Part shown: piece by piece, positions 18,540-28,739 of the stretch | Layout: every line of letters starts with the position of its first letter | Position numbering within the stretch: the first letter of the stretch is position 1 | Source of the DNA: an uncultured Trichococcus sp. | GTDB taxonomy: Bacteria; Bacillota; Bacilli; Lactobacillales; Aerococcaceae | Assembly (NCBI RefSeq): GCF_963663645.1 | Contig: NZ_OY760503.1 | Coordinates: 997,501-1,061,500 of the forward strand | Reading direction: 5' to 3' | DNA: 64,000 bases | The notes under the pieces: generated by a model | Told to the model about the DNA's origin: nothing | The model's input: the letters and a program-made list of their open reading frames with translations, nothing else | Databases searched by the model: none | Translations under genes and position numbers: made by a program

Positions 18540-20231
18540 ATGACAAAACCAAAACGAGCCTATGTACAGGAAGACCTTTTTGAATTGCCGAAAATAAGGC
18601 GGGTTGGTCATTACCTCAGCGGAATGATCATGCCGAACGTGAGTGTCTTCATCACGTGGGGAATCATTACGACGCTGATCCAATATCTTCAGGGTCCGCT
18701 CCAAAATTCTTTTCTGGAAATGGATCACCTCATGATTCAATTTCTCCTCCCTGTGCTGATCGCTTATACCGGGGGACGATTGATCGAGCAACGTGCCGGA
18801 GTCGTGGCGGCCGTTGCGGTGATCGGAATGCTCGTGGAATCGGAAGACCCGCAAATTCTGGGTGCCATGGTAATCGGACCGTTGATCGGCTGGAACGTTT
18901 TTCTGTTCGATAAATATCTTTTGCCTAAAGTCAAAGCGGGTTACGAGATGTTGGTCCGTAATTTTTCGGCGGGAATCATCGGTATGCTGTTCGGCTATTT
19001 GAGTCTTGTTTTTATCGGTCCGTTCATTGCGGGCGTAACGAAACAGATTGGGCTGTTTGTCGGCTGGCTGATCCAGCGGAATCTGCTGTTGTTCACGAAC
19101 ATTTTTATAGAACCATTAAAAGTGCTGTTTTTAAATAACACGCTCAACCACGGCATCTTGACGCCGTTGGGGATTGAACAGGCGGGAGATGCGGGAACAT
19201 CGATTTTGTTTTTGATTGAAACCAATCCCGGTCCGGGCCTGGGTATTCTGTTGGCTTTCATCTTGTTCAGCAAGAAGGATTTGAAGGCCACAGCCAGTGG
19301 CGCTTTCATGATTCATCTGTTCGGTGGGATCCACGAAATTTATTTCCCGTTTGTTTTACTGAATCCGTTGTTGTTTGCGGCCGTTATTTTGGGCGGAATG
19401 AGCGGCACGCTGGTTTTTGAATTGTTTCAAGTGGGGCTGAAAGTTCCGGCTTCGCCTGGGTCGATTGTGATGATTTTGGCGAATACGCCGCAAGAGATGC
19501 TGCTGGGAGTTGCCAGCGGCATTGCAGGAAGCACACTAGTAAGTTTTTTGATCGCTGCCCTTGTGATCAGGAAAGACCAGACAAAAAAAGACATTTCAGA
19601 AAAGGTGACGAAAGTGACGGAAATTCGGAAAATTTTATTCGCATGCGATGCAGGGATGGGTTCAAGTGCGATGGGAGCCAGCCTGATGCGACAGCAATTG
19701 GAAGCGAGCGGGATTTCGATCCCGGTGGACTACACGTCCATTTACCGCGTGAACGATGATCCCCATCTTTTGCTTATCACCCAAAATGAGTTGAAGCATT
19801 TGGCCGAAATCCAAGCCCCTCAAGCACAACTTGTCACAATCGGTAATTTTTTGGACCAGGAAGAGTATGCGAAAGTTGTGGCACTGCTGACCGATGAACA
19901 AGAACTAAAAGTGGTCCCGGAAGCGCTCGGGGAAACACTGCCGTATCAAAAAGTCGTCTTTTTGTATGCGGATGGTGTGCGGGGTTCGCAGACGATGGCC
20001 GTGCAAGCGTTCCGGAATCTAGCGGAAAAGCAAAATATCAGGGTCGATATCGAAAAGAAGCCACTGGAACAGCTGACTGCGGACCAAAGGAATCTGTATA
20101 TCGTCACGGAAGCCTTTGCTGCTGAGAACGATCTGCCGAAGGCTCCGCTGCTGATCGTTGAACATCTTATCGCAACGAATAAATACGAGAAACTATTAAG
20201 GGGAGACTTGTCAGATGTTTCTAACTCCTAG
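18540..20231 (+). CDS. mtlA: PTS mannitol-specific EIICB, copy 1
   Basis: 563 aa. ATG 18540 follows GGGGAGGTG; the longer frame upstream lacks a binding site. The EIIC part (residues ~25-340) has the family stretches GMIMPNVSVFITWG, NPGPGLGILLAF and [15 protein letters not shown]. The EIIB domain carries the phosphorylatable Cys369 in [14 protein letters not shown] second EIIB-like segment follows (~residues 460-560, starting QKVVFLYADGVRGSQTMA) in which the P-loop cysteine is missing. No EIIA is fused; it comes from mtlF. The gene overlaps mtlR by 17 nt. Confidence 0.93.
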   Translation: MTKPKRAYVQEDLFELPKIRRVGHYLSGMIMPNVSVFITWGIITTLIQYLQGPLQNSFLEMDHLMIQFLLPVLIAYTGGRLIEQRAGVVAAVAVIGMLVESEDPQILGAMVIGPLIGWNVFLFDKYLLPKVKAGYEMLVRNFSAGIIGMLFGYLSLVFIGPFIAGVTKQIGLFVGWLIQRNLLLFTNIFIEPLKVLFLNNTLNHGILTPLGIEQAGDAGTSILFLIETNPGPGLGILLAFILFSKKDLKATASGAFMIHLFGGIHEIYFPFVLLNPLLFAAVILGGMSGTLVFELFQVGLKVPASPGSIVMILANTPQEMLLGVASGIAGSTLVSFLIAALVIRKDQTKKDISEKVTKVTEIRKILFACDAGMGSSAMGASLMRQQLEASGISIPVDYTSIYRVNDDPHLLLITQNELKHLAEIQAPQAQLVTIGNFLDQEEYAKVVALLTDEQELKVVPEALGETLPYQKVVFLYADGVRGSQTMAVQAFRNLAEKQNIRVDIEKKPLEQLTADQRNLYIVTEAFAAENDLPKAPLLIVEHLIATNKYEKLLRGDLSDVSNS

Positions 20232-22248
20232 AGAGACCATCATTTTAAAGGAATTGCTGCATTCCGCCTCACCGGTTACCGTGGAACGCTTGATGAGCCT
20301 GCTGAAAGTCAGCAAGCGTACGGTCTACCGCGAGTTGGCAAATCTCGAGCTTTCTTTGGAATCCATCGGCGCAAAGCTGGAAAAAGCGAGCCGGGGCCGT
20401 TTCCGCTTGCTTGCCGAGGATGCCGCAAAAGCAGAAATCCTCTCCATTGTGTCTGAGGATGAACCTTCCGAATTATCCGCCACGGAACGCCAGCATGCCA
20501 TTTTACTGCAGCTGTTGAACAGTGACGAGCCGATCAGCATGCAGGCGTTTCTGGACGAATACCTGATCAGCAACACCACGTTCTTTGCCGATATCAAGCA
20601 GTTGGAGCTGCGTTTGGCGCGGCTGCCCTTAACGATCGCGAGAAACCGCGGCTATGAACTTGTAGGCAGCGAAAAGTATCGCCGGCTCCTGTTGGCCAAT
20701 ATTCTGGGAATCGAGATCAATGAGTACCACTTCTTTCACTTTTCGGAATTGGAAGATAAAGAAAGTTTCTTTATGCAATTCGTCAATCAGGAGCAGTTGC
20801 TTTTTGCTCAAAAATTGGTGCGGGAAATCGTCGAGCCCCGCTTTTCCGACTTGAGTGATCGGAAACTGGAGTTTTTGATTTTGATGCTGACGATCTCCAT
20901 GGATCGCGTTCCGCGAGGCCGCCAACTGGTGGAAGAGTCCTATGCGGGACAAATCAATAAGGAGCTTTTGGATTTGTCGAAGCAAATTTTTGCCAAAATC
21001 GCAGCCCATACGAAGCAATTGTATGCGGTCAGCGAAGTCGTCTTCTTCGCTAATCTGTTGGGCGATTTTTTCAGTGACTTGGACAACGATTTTTTTAACG
21101 AAAGCTTTGATCCGCGCTTGGCGTACCAAGTGAAGCAATTGATCGAGAACGTCAGCCAGGATGCCGAAGTCAATTTCTTTGAGGACACCAATCTCTACAA
21201 AATGCTTTTGACGCATCTTTCCGCGGCGTTGAGCCGCGCCATCCTGAATCAAGGGAGCCTCAATAATCCCATCCTGGAGCGGATTATGGGGCAATATTCG
21301 GAAGTTGCGGGTGCGATCCGCAAGGCCTTGCCGAAGGTGTTCCCGCAGCAGGAATTCTCCGAAGAGGAGATCGCCTATATGGTGCTGCATTTCGCCAATT
21401 CCCTCGAACGCAGCCCGAAAGTCATCGCGGTGGATATTGCCGGCATTTCCCCGAGCGGCTTGGCCTCGACGCGGATGCTGGAAATGCGCTTGCGGAAGCA
21501 TTTTCCTTTCATCAATGAGATCGTCTTTTTTCGCATAGCCGACCTCGGGAAACTGAATCTGGAAGAGAAGTTTGATTTGACCATCTCCACTTCATTGTTG
21601 CCGGGGTACAGCGGCAAATATTTATTGATTTCCCCGTTGCTTTTGGAGGACGAAATCAAGCAACTCAAAGAAGCGTTCCGCGCAATCGATCATACGAAGC
21701 GGCATGTTCAACCCACAGCGAAGCCGAGCCTGCCTGAAAATGACGATTATCAGGAAGTCATGACGTTCATCGATGAAATCAACCAGTTGCTGAAGCACTT
21801 TTTCGTCAAGCCGCTGGAAAACAGCGCCGATGTTTCCGAAACTGTCGCTTTGGCTGTAAACCATATTTCAACTGAAATCGTAGCGGACCCGGCAAAAGTC
21901 CGGGATAAACTGATGAACCGCTATCAGCAAGCACCGATCGGGATTCCCAATACCCATTTCGCTTTGTTCCACGCCTCCCATGCCGCGGTCCTTCAGCCTT
22001 GTTTTTGTGTCTTTGATCTGCAGACGCCGCTGGAAATAGTCGGCATGGACAAAGAAACGATGACTTTGACGCGGATGCTGGTCATGCTGGCACCCGATCC
22101 GATCGAAGAGAATGTCGCTAAGATGTTGGGGAAAATCAGTGGAGCGATCATCATGAACGATTTGGGGATGGAGATTTTCAATTCCGGCAATGAAGCCATC
22201 ATCTACCAATTGTTGTCCGCCCTCTTGATTGAGGAAGTCAAAAAGTGA
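20215..22248 (+). CDS. mtlR: Mannitol operon activator MtlR (PRD regulator)
   Basis: 677 aa. N-terminal HTH (residues ~5-60, RLMSLLKVSKRTVYRELANL) and a second HTH-like region, then two PRD domains (~190-400), a GatB-like EIIB domain (~410-495) and a C-terminal EIIA-like domain with IGIPNTHFALFHASH holding the expected His. PTS phosphorylation of PRD and EIIA/B sites sets its activity at mtl promoters. It starts inside the end of mtlA and is followed 25 nt later by mtlF. Confidence 0.92.
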   Translation: MFLTPRETIILKELLHSASPVTVERLMSLLKVSKRTVYRELANLELSLESIGAKLEKASRGRFRLLAEDAAKAEILSIVSEDEPSELSATERQHAILLQLLNSDEPISMQAFLDEYLISNTTFFADIKQLELRLARLPLTIARNRGYELVGSEKYRRLLLANILGIEINEYHFFHFSELEDKESFFMQFVNQEQLLFAQKLVREIVEPRFSDLSDRKLEFLILMLTISMDRVPRGRQLVEESYAGQINKELLDLSKQIFAKIAAHTKQLYAVSEVVFFANLLGDFFSDLDNDFFNESFDPRLAYQVKQLIENVSQDAEVNFFEDTNLYKMLLTHLSAALSRAILNQGSLNNPILERIMGQYSEVAGAIRKALPKVFPQQEFSEEEIAYMVLHFANSLERSPKVIAVDIAGISPSGLASTRMLEMRLRKHFPFINEIVFFRIADLGKLNLEEKFDLTISTSLLPGYSGKYLLISPLLLEDEIKQLKEAFRAIDHTKRHVQPTAKPSLPENDDYQEVMTFIDEINQLLKHFFVKPLENSADVSETVALAVNHISTEIVADPAKVRDKLMNRYQQAPIGIPNTHFALFHASHAAVLQPCFCVFDLQTPLEIVGMDKETMTLTRMLVMLAPDPIEENVAKMLGKISGAIIMNDLGMEIFNSGNEAIIYQLLSALLIEEVKK

Positions 22249-22273
22249 AGAAGCAAGGAAGTGAGGAGTCCGA

Positions 22274-22708
22274 ATGATTACAATCAAGGACGAGCATATT
22301 CTGCTGGATCAAGCCTACAGCACAGCCGAATCCGCAATCGTTGCCGCCGGGGAATTCCTGGTGGCGCAAGGGTTGGTGTCCCCGCCCTACATCCAATCGA
22401 TGCTGGCGCGCCACCGTAAAGTGAGTGTCTACATCGGTAATTTTGTCGCTTTGCCTCACGGGGACAGCGAGGGGCAACCCTATATTGAAGAAGAAGGCAT
22501 CTGCTTGATCCAGGTGCCCGACGGCGTCAACTTCGGCAGCGGCAAGGAACCGCAAATCGCGACTATCCTTTTTGTGGTGGCCCTGAAGGAAAAGCAATTG
22601 GAAGCTTTGCAGGACATCGCTTTTTTCTGTTCGGACATCGAAAACGTGATGGCGTTGAGCGATGCCAATGATTTGCGGGCAGTCCAAAACATTCTCCAAA
22701 ACAGCTAA
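22274..22708 (+). CDS. mtlF: PTS mannitol-specific EIIA, copy 1
   Basis: 144 aa. Phosphoacceptor His62 lies in FVALPHGDSEG; the typical ICLIQVPDGVNFG stretch follows. It passes phosphate from HPr to the EIIB domain of MtlA. RBS GGAAGTGAGGAG. Last gene of the first mtl unit; terminator downstream. Confidence 0.95.
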   Translation: MITIKDEHILLDQAYSTAESAIVAAGEFLVAQGLVSPPYIQSMLARHRKVSVYIGNFVALPHGDSEGQPYIEEEGICLIQVPDGVNFGSGKEPQIATILFVVALKEKQLEALQDIAFFCSDIENVMALSDANDLRAVQNILQNS

Positions 22709-22731
22709 CAGACACAAGTTAATATCAGTTC

Positions 22732-22780
22732 AAAAAGCAAGCAGCATCCTATTCGGTGGGAGGCTGCTTGCTTTTTTTTC
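22732..22780 (+). terminator. Terminator between the two mtl units
   Basis: AAAAAGCAAGCAGC / GCTGCTTGCTTTTT, a 14-bp stem with a 17-nt loop and a T8 tail. Confidence 0.9.
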
Positions 22781-22793
22781 GTGCGTCCACTAA

Positions 22794-22904
22794 CCGGAGA
22801 AGAAGGAAGGAATGAGGAATGAGGAATGAGGGCGCAGCTCCGGTAAAGGGTCCGTTCCCCGGAGAAGAGTAGAGCAGATACCTGCAACGGCAACGGCGCT
22901 CCGG
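22794..22904 (+). repeat. CTCCGG...CCGGAG palindromic repeat, isolated copy with flanking halves
   Basis: One full 27-bp copy (22838-22864) opens with CTCCGG and closes with CCGGAG. A preceding half ends CCGGAG at 22799 and a following half begins CTCCGG at 22899. Three tandem 7-bp units GGAATGA (22809-22830) expand the spacing between the first half and the full copy. Same family as 28778-28904 and 57516-57642. Confidence 0.7.
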
Positions 22905-22920
22905 ATACGCGAATCAAGAC

Positions 22921-22956
22921 ATGGCACAAATAAACGTGCCAAAGCACGACTATAAA
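22921..22956 (+). promoter_or_regulatory. Candidate MtlR operator and -10 box of the second mtl unit
   Basis: ATGGCACA (22921-22928) and CGTGCCAA (22935-22942) are inverted halves. They resemble the two halves of the reported MtlR site TTGNCACA/TGTGNCAA, though the spacer is 6 rather than 4. They cover the place of the -35 box before TATAAA (22951-22956), which itself has no -35 match. Binding by the MtlR encoded upstream is inference. Confidence 0.45.
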
Positions 22957-22963
22957 CCAACTA

Positions 22964-22977
22964 GGGAAGCGCATACA
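22964..22977 (+). promoter_or_regulatory. cre-like site of the second mtl unit
   Basis: GGGAAGCGCATACA matches TGNAANCGNWWNCA at every defined position but the first. It lies just downstream of the -10 box, as in the first unit. Confidence 0.5.
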
Positions 22978-23020
22978 ATAAAGACATCAAAAGAAACAGT
23001 TTGAAGGGAGAAACAAAAAG

Positions 23021-24769
23021 ATGGAACAGACACAACAAGCCTCGCTGAAGGCAAAGGTTCAAAAGTTAGGTAGCACGCTCTCAAGCATGGTGATGCCGAA
23101 TATAGGGGCGCTCATCGCCTGGGGAGTTTTGACGGCATTATTCATCCCGGATGGCTATTTGCCGAATGAATCCTTCGCTTCGATGGTCGGTCCGATGCTT
23201 ACGTATTTAATTCCTCTGTTGGTCGGTTACACAGGAGGTAAAGTGATCGCAGGCGATCGCGGTGCTGTAGTCGGGGCCATCGCCACAATGGGTGTGATTG
23301 TAGGGACGGAAATTCCGATGATCATGGGTGCCATGATCATGGGACCGTTGGGCGGTTTCACGATCAAGAAATTTGATGCCATTTTCCAGAGCAAAATCAA
23401 GACCGGTTTTGAAATGCTGGTCAACAATTTCTCGGCAGGCTTGATCGGATTCGCATTGGCACTTGTAGGGTTCCAGGCAATCGGTCCAGTGGTTGACCGT
23501 TTGACGCAAGCAATGGCAGCCGGGGTTGAAACAATCCTGAACGCACAATTGATTCCTTTAACGAATATCTTCATCGAACCAGCAAAAATTCTTTTCCTGA
23601 ACAATGCAATCAACCACGGAATTTTGACACCATTGGGAACGGAACAAGTCAGCGAGACAGGCCGTTCGATCCTCTTCCTGCTTGAAGCAAATCCTGGTCC
23701 TGGTTTGGGCGTGTTGTTGGCTTTCACTCTATTCGGCAAAGGCTCAGCGAAATCGACAGCTCCGGGTGCGATGATCATCCACTTCTTGGGTGGGATCCAC
23801 GAAATCTATTTCCCTTACGTAATGATGAAACCGCTGTTATTCTTGGCAGTTATCTCGGGCGGCGTTTCCGGCAGCTTTGTGTTCCAACTTTTAGGCGCTG
23901 GTTTGCGGGCTCCGGCTTCACCAGGTTCGATCATCGCGATTTTGGCTATGACGCCGATGGGTTCTTACCTACCCGTCATTTTGGGAGTCGTCGCGGGTGC
24001 GGCAGCATCTTTTGCGGTAGCAACGGTCATTTTGAAGGCAGACTCCAAAGAAGCAGTCGATAATTTTGAAGAAAGTGTCAAAGCAACCCAAGCCGCAAAA
24101 TTAAGCGCAAAAGGCGCAGCTGGACAAACAAGTCTGACAAACATGTCAGGCATCCAACACATCATTTTTGCTTGCGATGCAGGGATGGGTTCAAGCGCAA
24201 TGGGAGCTTCTATCCTCCGCAAAAAAATCAACGCGGCCGGGTTACCGCAAGATGTAACCAACCGCGCCATCAATAATCTGACGGATGCAGCCAACACGTT
24301 GATCGTGACTCAGGAAGAACTGAAAAACCGGGCCCAACAGAAAGCACCGAATGCTACTTTCGTAGCGATCGAGAATTTCCTGAACTCGCCAAAATACGAT
24401 GAAATCGTAGCTACGCTGGCCGGAACCAATCTGAAAGAAACAGTCGTTGCACCTGCAGCATCGCGCCTTGACGTTGACTTGGCGAACATCAATGAAATCG
24501 TCTTGGTTCATGATGACCGCAAAGGCTCCGCCACGATGGGACAAAAAGTAGTGGAACGGATTTTGGAGAGGGAAGCGCTGGATATACCTTTAAGGAAAAT
24601 GCACATTGACGAGCTGAAAGCATCTCCGCAAACATTGGTCATCAGCAAAAACAGTCTGACGCAAGCGGCCCAGCAAAAAGTTCCTGCAGCGGTTCATCTG
24701 TCAGTGGACAGTCTGATCACGACATCGAAATACGAGAGCGTCGTCGCCAACTTGAAGCAAACAGCGTAA
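23021..24769 (+). CDS. mtlA: PTS mannitol-specific EIICB, copy 2
   Basis: 582 aa, paralogue of the protein at 18540. EIIC signatures are [31 protein letters not shown] and [19 protein letters not shown] has active Cys385 in [13 protein letters not shown]. As in copy 1, an extra C-terminal EIIB-like domain (~490-582) has a degenerate P-loop, [12 protein letters not shown], without Cys. Membrane transporter that phosphorylates mannitol during uptake. RBS GAAGGGAG. Followed by mtlF copy 2 (16 nt) and mtlD. Confidence 0.93.
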   Translation: MEQTQQASLKAKVQKLGSTLSSMVMPNIGALIAWGVLTALFIPDGYLPNESFASMVGPMLTYLIPLLVGYTGGKVIAGDRGAVVGAIATMGVIVGTEIPMIMGAMIMGPLGGFTIKKFDAIFQSKIKTGFEMLVNNFSAGLIGFALALVGFQAIGPVVDRLTQAMAAGVETILNAQLIPLTNIFIEPAKILFLNNAINHGILTPLGTEQVSETGRSILFLLEANPGPGLGVLLAFTLFGKGSAKSTAPGAMIIHFLGGIHEIYFPYVMMKPLLFLAVISGGVSGSFVFQLLGAGLRAPASPGSIIAILAMTPMGSYLPVILGVVAGAAASFAVATVILKADSKEAVDNFEESVKATQAAKLSAKGAAGQTSLTNMSGIQHIIFACDAGMGSSAMGASILRKKINAAGLPQDVTNRAINNLTDAANTLIVTQEELKNRAQQKAPNATFVAIENFLNSPKYDEIVATLAGTNLKETVVAPAASRLDVDLANINEIVLVHDDRKGSATMGQKVVERILEREALDIPLRKMHIDELKASPQTLVISKNSLTQAAQQKVPAAVHLSVDSLITTSKYESVVANLKQTA

Positions 24770-24785
24770 AGAGAGGAAGAATAAG

Positions 24786-25223
24786 ATGAATAATTTAGAT
24801 ACAGAAATGATCGTTTTGAATAAAGCGTTCGCGTCAAAAGAAGAAGCCATCCGTTTCTGCGGCCAAAAATTAGTGGACGCAGGCTGTGTGGATTCGGATT
24901 ATGTGGAGGCTATGGTGCAACGGGATCGGATGTTGTCGGTGTATATGGGGAATTTCATCGCGATTCCCCATGGTACCGATGCAGCCAAAGAGCACGTGAA
25001 AAAATCAGGCATTTGTGTGGTGCAAGTGCCTGACGGGGTCGATTTCGGCGATGAGCAGGAAGAAAAAGTGGCAACCGTTTTGTTCGGCATCGCAGGAGTC
25101 GGGGATGACCACTTGGAATTGATCCAAAAAATCGCGCTGTATTGCAGCGACGTGGATAACGTCGTGACTTTAGCGGACGCTTTGACAAAAGATGAAATCA
25201 CTGGCAGCTTAGCCATTGCATAA
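24786..25223 (+). CDS. mtlF: PTS mannitol-specific EIIA, copy 2
   Basis: 145 aa. Phosphoacceptor His62 in [12 protein letters not shown], then [13 protein letters not shown]. Paralogue of the copy at 22274. RBS GAGAGGAAG; 12 nt before mtlD. Confidence 0.95.
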   Translation: MNNLDTEMIVLNKAFASKEEAIRFCGQKLVDAGCVDSDYVEAMVQRDRMLSVYMGNFIAIPHGTDAAKEHVKKSGICVVQVPDGVDFGDEQEEKVATVLFGIAGVGDDHLELIQKIALYCSDVDNVVTLADALTKDEITGSLAIA

Positions 25224-25235
25224 GGAGAGATGAAA

Positions 25236-26384
25236 ATGAAAGCAGTACACTTTGGTGCCGGAAATATCGGCCGCGGCTTTATCGGGGAAATTTTGAATCA
25301 CAACGGGTATGCCATCACTTTTGTGGATGTGAACGATACAATCATCGAAGCTTTAAAAACGCGTGGTGGCTATACGATCGAGTTGGCGGACGAGTCACGC
25401 AAACAAATCCAAATCGAGAACGTCACTGGGCTCAATAATGCCAAAGAGGCAGAAAAAGTTGTGGAAGCGATCGTTGCAGCGGATATCTTAACGACTGCCA
25501 TCGGGCCGAATATTCTGCCGAGAATCGCGCAATTGATCGCAGAAGGGATCGAAGCGCGTGCAGCCCGGAACATCCAGCAGCCCATCGACATCATCGCCTG
25601 CGAAAACATGATCGGCGGATCGACTTTCTTGAAAGAGGAAGTCAAGAAATATGTCACGGACACGGCTTACCTTGATGCGTATGTCGGCTTCCCGGATGCA
25701 GCGGTGGATCGGATCGTTCCGATGCAGCAACACGCGGATCCGCTGTTTGTACAAGTGGAGCCCTTCAGCGAATGGGTTGTACAAGGGACGGCCTGCAAAA
25801 GTCCAATCCGTCTGGAAGGCGTTGCCTATGTGAACGATCTGGAGCCTTATATCGAACGCAAGCTGTTCAGCGTCAATACAGGACACGCTACGGTAGCTTA
25901 CACAGGCGCTCTGCAAGGCTATGAAACCATCGATGAAGCGATGCAGGATCATCTGGTCGTCATCCAATTGCGTTCCGTACTGCATGAAACCGGCAAATTG
26001 CTGATCAAGAAATGGGGATTCGATGCAGCAGAACACGAGAAGTACATCGAAAAAATCATCGGCCGTTTCCAAAACAAATACATTTCCGACGCAATCTCCC
26101 GGGTGGCGCGTACGCCTTTAAGAAAACTGGGCAATCATGAACGCTTCATCCGTCCAATGGTTGAATTGACCCAACTCGATGAGATGCCTTTCCACTTGCT
26201 GGAGACGATCGGCATGGTCTTCAATTATTTCGACCCGGAAGATGAACAGTGCCAAGAACTGAAAGAAATGATCCTGCAAAAGGGCTTGGATAAAATCATT
26301 CCGGAAGTGACCGGGATAGACAACCAAAAAATCCTGGGCAGCATCAAACAGAACGTCGAGAAGTACGCTTATAAAGTAGCGTAA
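25236..26384 (+). CDS. mtlD: Mannitol-1-phosphate 5-dehydrogenase
   Basis: 382 aa, oxidises mannitol-1-phosphate to fructose-6-phosphate with NAD+. It begins MKAVHFGAGNIGRGFIG, the family's NAD-binding start; the ATG at 25230 is too close to AAGGAGAG, so 25236 is preferred. Also seen: CENMIGG and the substrate-binding KLFSVNTGHA stretch. Last gene of the mtl locus, so imported mannitol-phosphate enters glycolysis. Confidence 0.96.
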   Translation: MKAVHFGAGNIGRGFIGEILNHNGYAITFVDVNDTIIEALKTRGGYTIELADESRKQIQIENVTGLNNAKEAEKVVEAIVAADILTTAIGPNILPRIAQLIAEGIEARAARNIQQPIDIIACENMIGGSTFLKEEVKKYVTDTAYLDAYVGFPDAAVDRIVPMQQHADPLFVQVEPFSEWVVQGTACKSPIRLEGVAYVNDLEPYIERKLFSVNTGHATVAYTGALQGYETIDEAMQDHLVVIQLRSVLHETGKLLIKKWGFDAAEHEKYIEKIIGRFQNKYISDAISRVARTPLRKLGNHERFIRPMVELTQLDEMPFHLLETIGMVFNYFDPEDEQCQELKEMILQKGLDKIIPEVTGIDNQKILGSIKQNVEKYAYKVA

Positions 26385-26420
26385 TCACGGGAAACAATGC
26401 GTTCTGGGTGAACCATCATG

Positions 26421-26497
26421 TATACCCGTTGTGCCGGTCAAGCGGTCATTCGAGACATCTTGATGAAATCAAACGGCACAACGAGTATAAGTTTTTC
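26421..26497 (+). terminator. Large terminator hairpin after mtlD
   Basis: TATACCCGTTGTGCCG pairs with CGGCACAACGAGTATA (one mismatch). The loop has an inner TCAAG/CTTGA hairpin, and TTTTT follows. Confidence 0.7.
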
Positions 26498-26548
26498 TTA
26501 AATAGTGCTCCAAACCGGCGTTACAAGTGAAACCGGTCGAAAAACGCT

Positions 26549-26578
26549 TTGACAATGTCACTGCTAGTAGGATAAAAT
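26549..26578 (+). promoter_or_regulatory. Promoter of glmS
   Basis: TTGACA (26549-26554), 18-bp spacer, TAAAAT (26573-26578), about 50 nt before the ribozyme. Confidence 0.7.
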
Positions 26579-26632
26579 GCATATATTCTGGAAAATACAA
26601 AGCTAGGAGGATAGAGGAACAAGCAAATGGAT

Positions 26633-26790
26633 AGCGCCAGACTTCAGGGAGCACAGGTAAATTGGCCCTGAAGTGACGAGGATTGGGTTTATCGAAGGAT
26701 TCGGCGGATGACCCAAGGCAAGTGTAGTCTACAGGATTGAAGCAAAAAAGACCCTTTTGCGGCTGCAGAGCCCGGAACGGTCTTACAGAG
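26633..26790 (+). ncRNA. glmS ribozyme
   Basis: Matches the conserved core: AGCGCCAG at the cleavage site (cut expected between A26633 and G26634), the P2 helix arms ACTTCAGGG/CCCTGAAGT, then GACGAGGATTGGGTTTATCGA, ATTCGGCGGATGACCC and the pseudoknot strand AGTCTACAGGATTGAAGC. It self-cleaves when bound to glucosamine-6-phosphate, lowering glmS mRNA. The gene downstream is glmS, as expected. Confidence 0.95.
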
Positions 26791-26843
26791 ATCAATCCCC
26801 ACACCCAGAAAAAATCGAGATAACAAAGGGGATTTTTACGCTT

Positions 26844-28652
26844 ATGTGTGGAATAGTTGGATATGTAGGACAAGGCAATGTACAAGAGGTATTGTTGCAT
26901 GGATTAGAGAAATTGGAATACCGTGGTTATGATTCAGCCGGCATTTTTGTCGTAGACGCTGAAAACCAAGGGCATGTATTCAAGGAAAAAGGCCGTATCG
27001 CGGATTTGCGCGCAATCGTCGACAGACAGGTAGATGCGCATACAGGAATCGGACACACAAGATGGGCAACGCATGGCGTGCCGAGCGCAGAGAATGCGCA
27101 TCCGCACCAATCTGCGGATGGACGTTTCACATTGGTCCATAACGGGGTCATCGAAAACTTCAAAGAAATCAAAGACGAGTATCTGCAGGATGTCACTTTC
27201 GTCAGCCAAACAGATACGGAAATCGTTGTGCAGCTGATCGAAAAAATCGCTGCCGAAGGAAACTTGGACGGAAAAGAAGCTTTGCGCCGCGCTTTAGCGA
27301 TCGTAAGAGGCTCTTACGCTTTCGCGTTGGTCGATGCACAAGCTCCGAATATCCTTTACGCAGCCAAAAACAAAAGCCCGTTGTTGATCGGCTTGGGCGA
27401 TGACTTCAACGTCGTTGCCAGCGATGCGATGGCTACAGTTCAGATCACGAACCAATATGTCGAGATCCATGACGGCGAAATGATCACATTGACGGCTGAT
27501 GGCGTCACAATCGAAAAATTGGACGGAAAAACAGTCACACGTAATCCGTATACGGCCCAAATCGATGCCAGCGACCTGGAAAAAGGGACATACCCTTACT
27601 ACATGTTGAAAGAAATCGATGAGCAGCCTGCTGTTATGCGTAACATCATCCAAAAATACCAAAACGCAGAAGGTCGCTTGACGGTCCCTGAAGAATTGGT
27701 CACTGCTATGTTGGAGGCTGACCGCATCCATATCGTGGCTTGCGGAACGAGCTACCATTCCGGTTGGGTCGGCAAACATTATCTGGAAAAAATTGCACAG
27801 ATTCCGACAGAAGTGCACGTTGCCAGCGAATTCTCCTACAACCCGCCGTTGTTGAAAGGCAATCCGTTCTTCATCTTCCTTACCCAAAGTGGGGAGACTG
27901 CGGACAGCCGCCAAGTATTGGTGAAAGTAAAAGAATGGGGATATCCGGCCTTGACGATCACAAACGTGGCTGGTTCGACCTTGTCGCGTGAAGCGGACTA
28001 CACGTTGCTGCTGCATGCGGGTCCTGAAATCGCAGTTGCTTCAACGAAAGCTTATACGGCACAGATTGCTGTCTTGGCTGTCTTGTCGGATGCGTTGGGC
28101 GCGAGAACGGGTCATGATATGGGAATCGATATGGTCCATGAATTGGGGATCGTCGCAAATGCGATGGAATCGATCATCGATGACAAAGAACGCATCGCTG
28201 CCTTGGCTGACATCTACTTGCCGAACACCCGCAATGCTTTCTACATCGGCCGCGGTTTGGATTACTTCGTATCGATGGAAGCTGCCTTGAAACTGAAAGA
28301 AATTTCTTATATCCAAACAGAAGGGTTTGCTGCCGGAGAATTGAAGCACGGCACAATCGCCTTGATCGAAGAAGGAACTCCGGTCTTGGCTATCATTACC
28401 CAAGCAGATGTTGCCAGCCATACCCGCGGAAATGTCGAAGAAGTGCGTTCACGCGGCGCAAACACTTGCGTATTCGCAATGGCAGGTTTGGCCAATGAAA
28501 ACGACCAAATCATCTTGCCGGCTGTTCACCCAGCATTGGCGCCACTGATGACAGTCGTTCCGACCCAACTTATGGCTTACTACGCAACGCTTCACCGTGG
28601 CTATGACGTCGACAAACCAAGAAACTTGGCTAAATCCGTTACGGTTGAGTAA
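26844..28652 (+). CDS. glmS: Glutamine-fructose-6-phosphate aminotransferase
   Basis: 602 aa, forms glucosamine-6-phosphate. Cys2 (MCGIVGYVG) is the glutaminase nucleophile after Met removal, so ATG 26844 is the start. The longer frame upstream runs through the ribozyme. The glutaminase domain has HTRWATHG; two SIS domains follow with [17 protein letters not shown] and the C-terminal [12 protein letters not shown]. Feeds GlmM and cell wall synthesis. Confidence 0.98.
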   Translation: MCGIVGYVGQGNVQEVLLHGLEKLEYRGYDSAGIFVVDAENQGHVFKEKGRIADLRAIVDRQVDAHTGIGHTRWATHGVPSAENAHPHQSADGRFTLVHNGVIENFKEIKDEYLQDVTFVSQTDTEIVVQLIEKIAAEGNLDGKEALRRALAIVRGSYAFALVDAQAPNILYAAKNKSPLLIGLGDDFNVVASDAMATVQITNQYVEIHDGEMITLTADGVTIEKLDGKTVTRNPYTAQIDASDLEKGTYPYYMLKEIDEQPAVMRNIIQKYQNAEGRLTVPEELVTAMLEADRIHIVACGTSYHSGWVGKHYLEKIAQIPTEVHVASEFSYNPPLLKGNPFFIFLTQSGETADSRQVLVKVKEWGYPALTITNVAGSTLSREADYTLLLHAGPEIAVASTKAYTAQIAVLAVLSDALGARTGHDMGIDMVHELGIVANAMESIIDDKERIAALADIYLPNTRNAFYIGRGLDYFVSMEAALKLKEISYIQTEGFAAGELKHGTIALIEEGTPVLAIITQADVASHTRGNVEEVRSRGANTCVFAMAGLANENDQIILPAVHPALAPLMTVVPTQLMAYYATLHRGYDVDKPRNLAKSVTVE

Positions 28653-28688
28653 GGAACCGCAACTTATTATAACTAAATGAACTGATTT

Positions 28689-28733
28689 GAGCAGTATGGG
28701 ATCCTTATTTGGGTGCCGTGCTGCTCTTTTGTT
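28689..28733 (+). terminator. Terminator of glmS
   Basis: GAGCAG (28689-28694) / CTGCTC (28721-28726) with a 26-nt loop, then TTTTG. Confidence 0.65.
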
Positions 28734-28739
28734 TTGGTG

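Noticed and set aside
26469-26900. 143-codon minus-strand open frame
   Set aside because: Covers the glmS ribozyme and the glmS start; no binding site.
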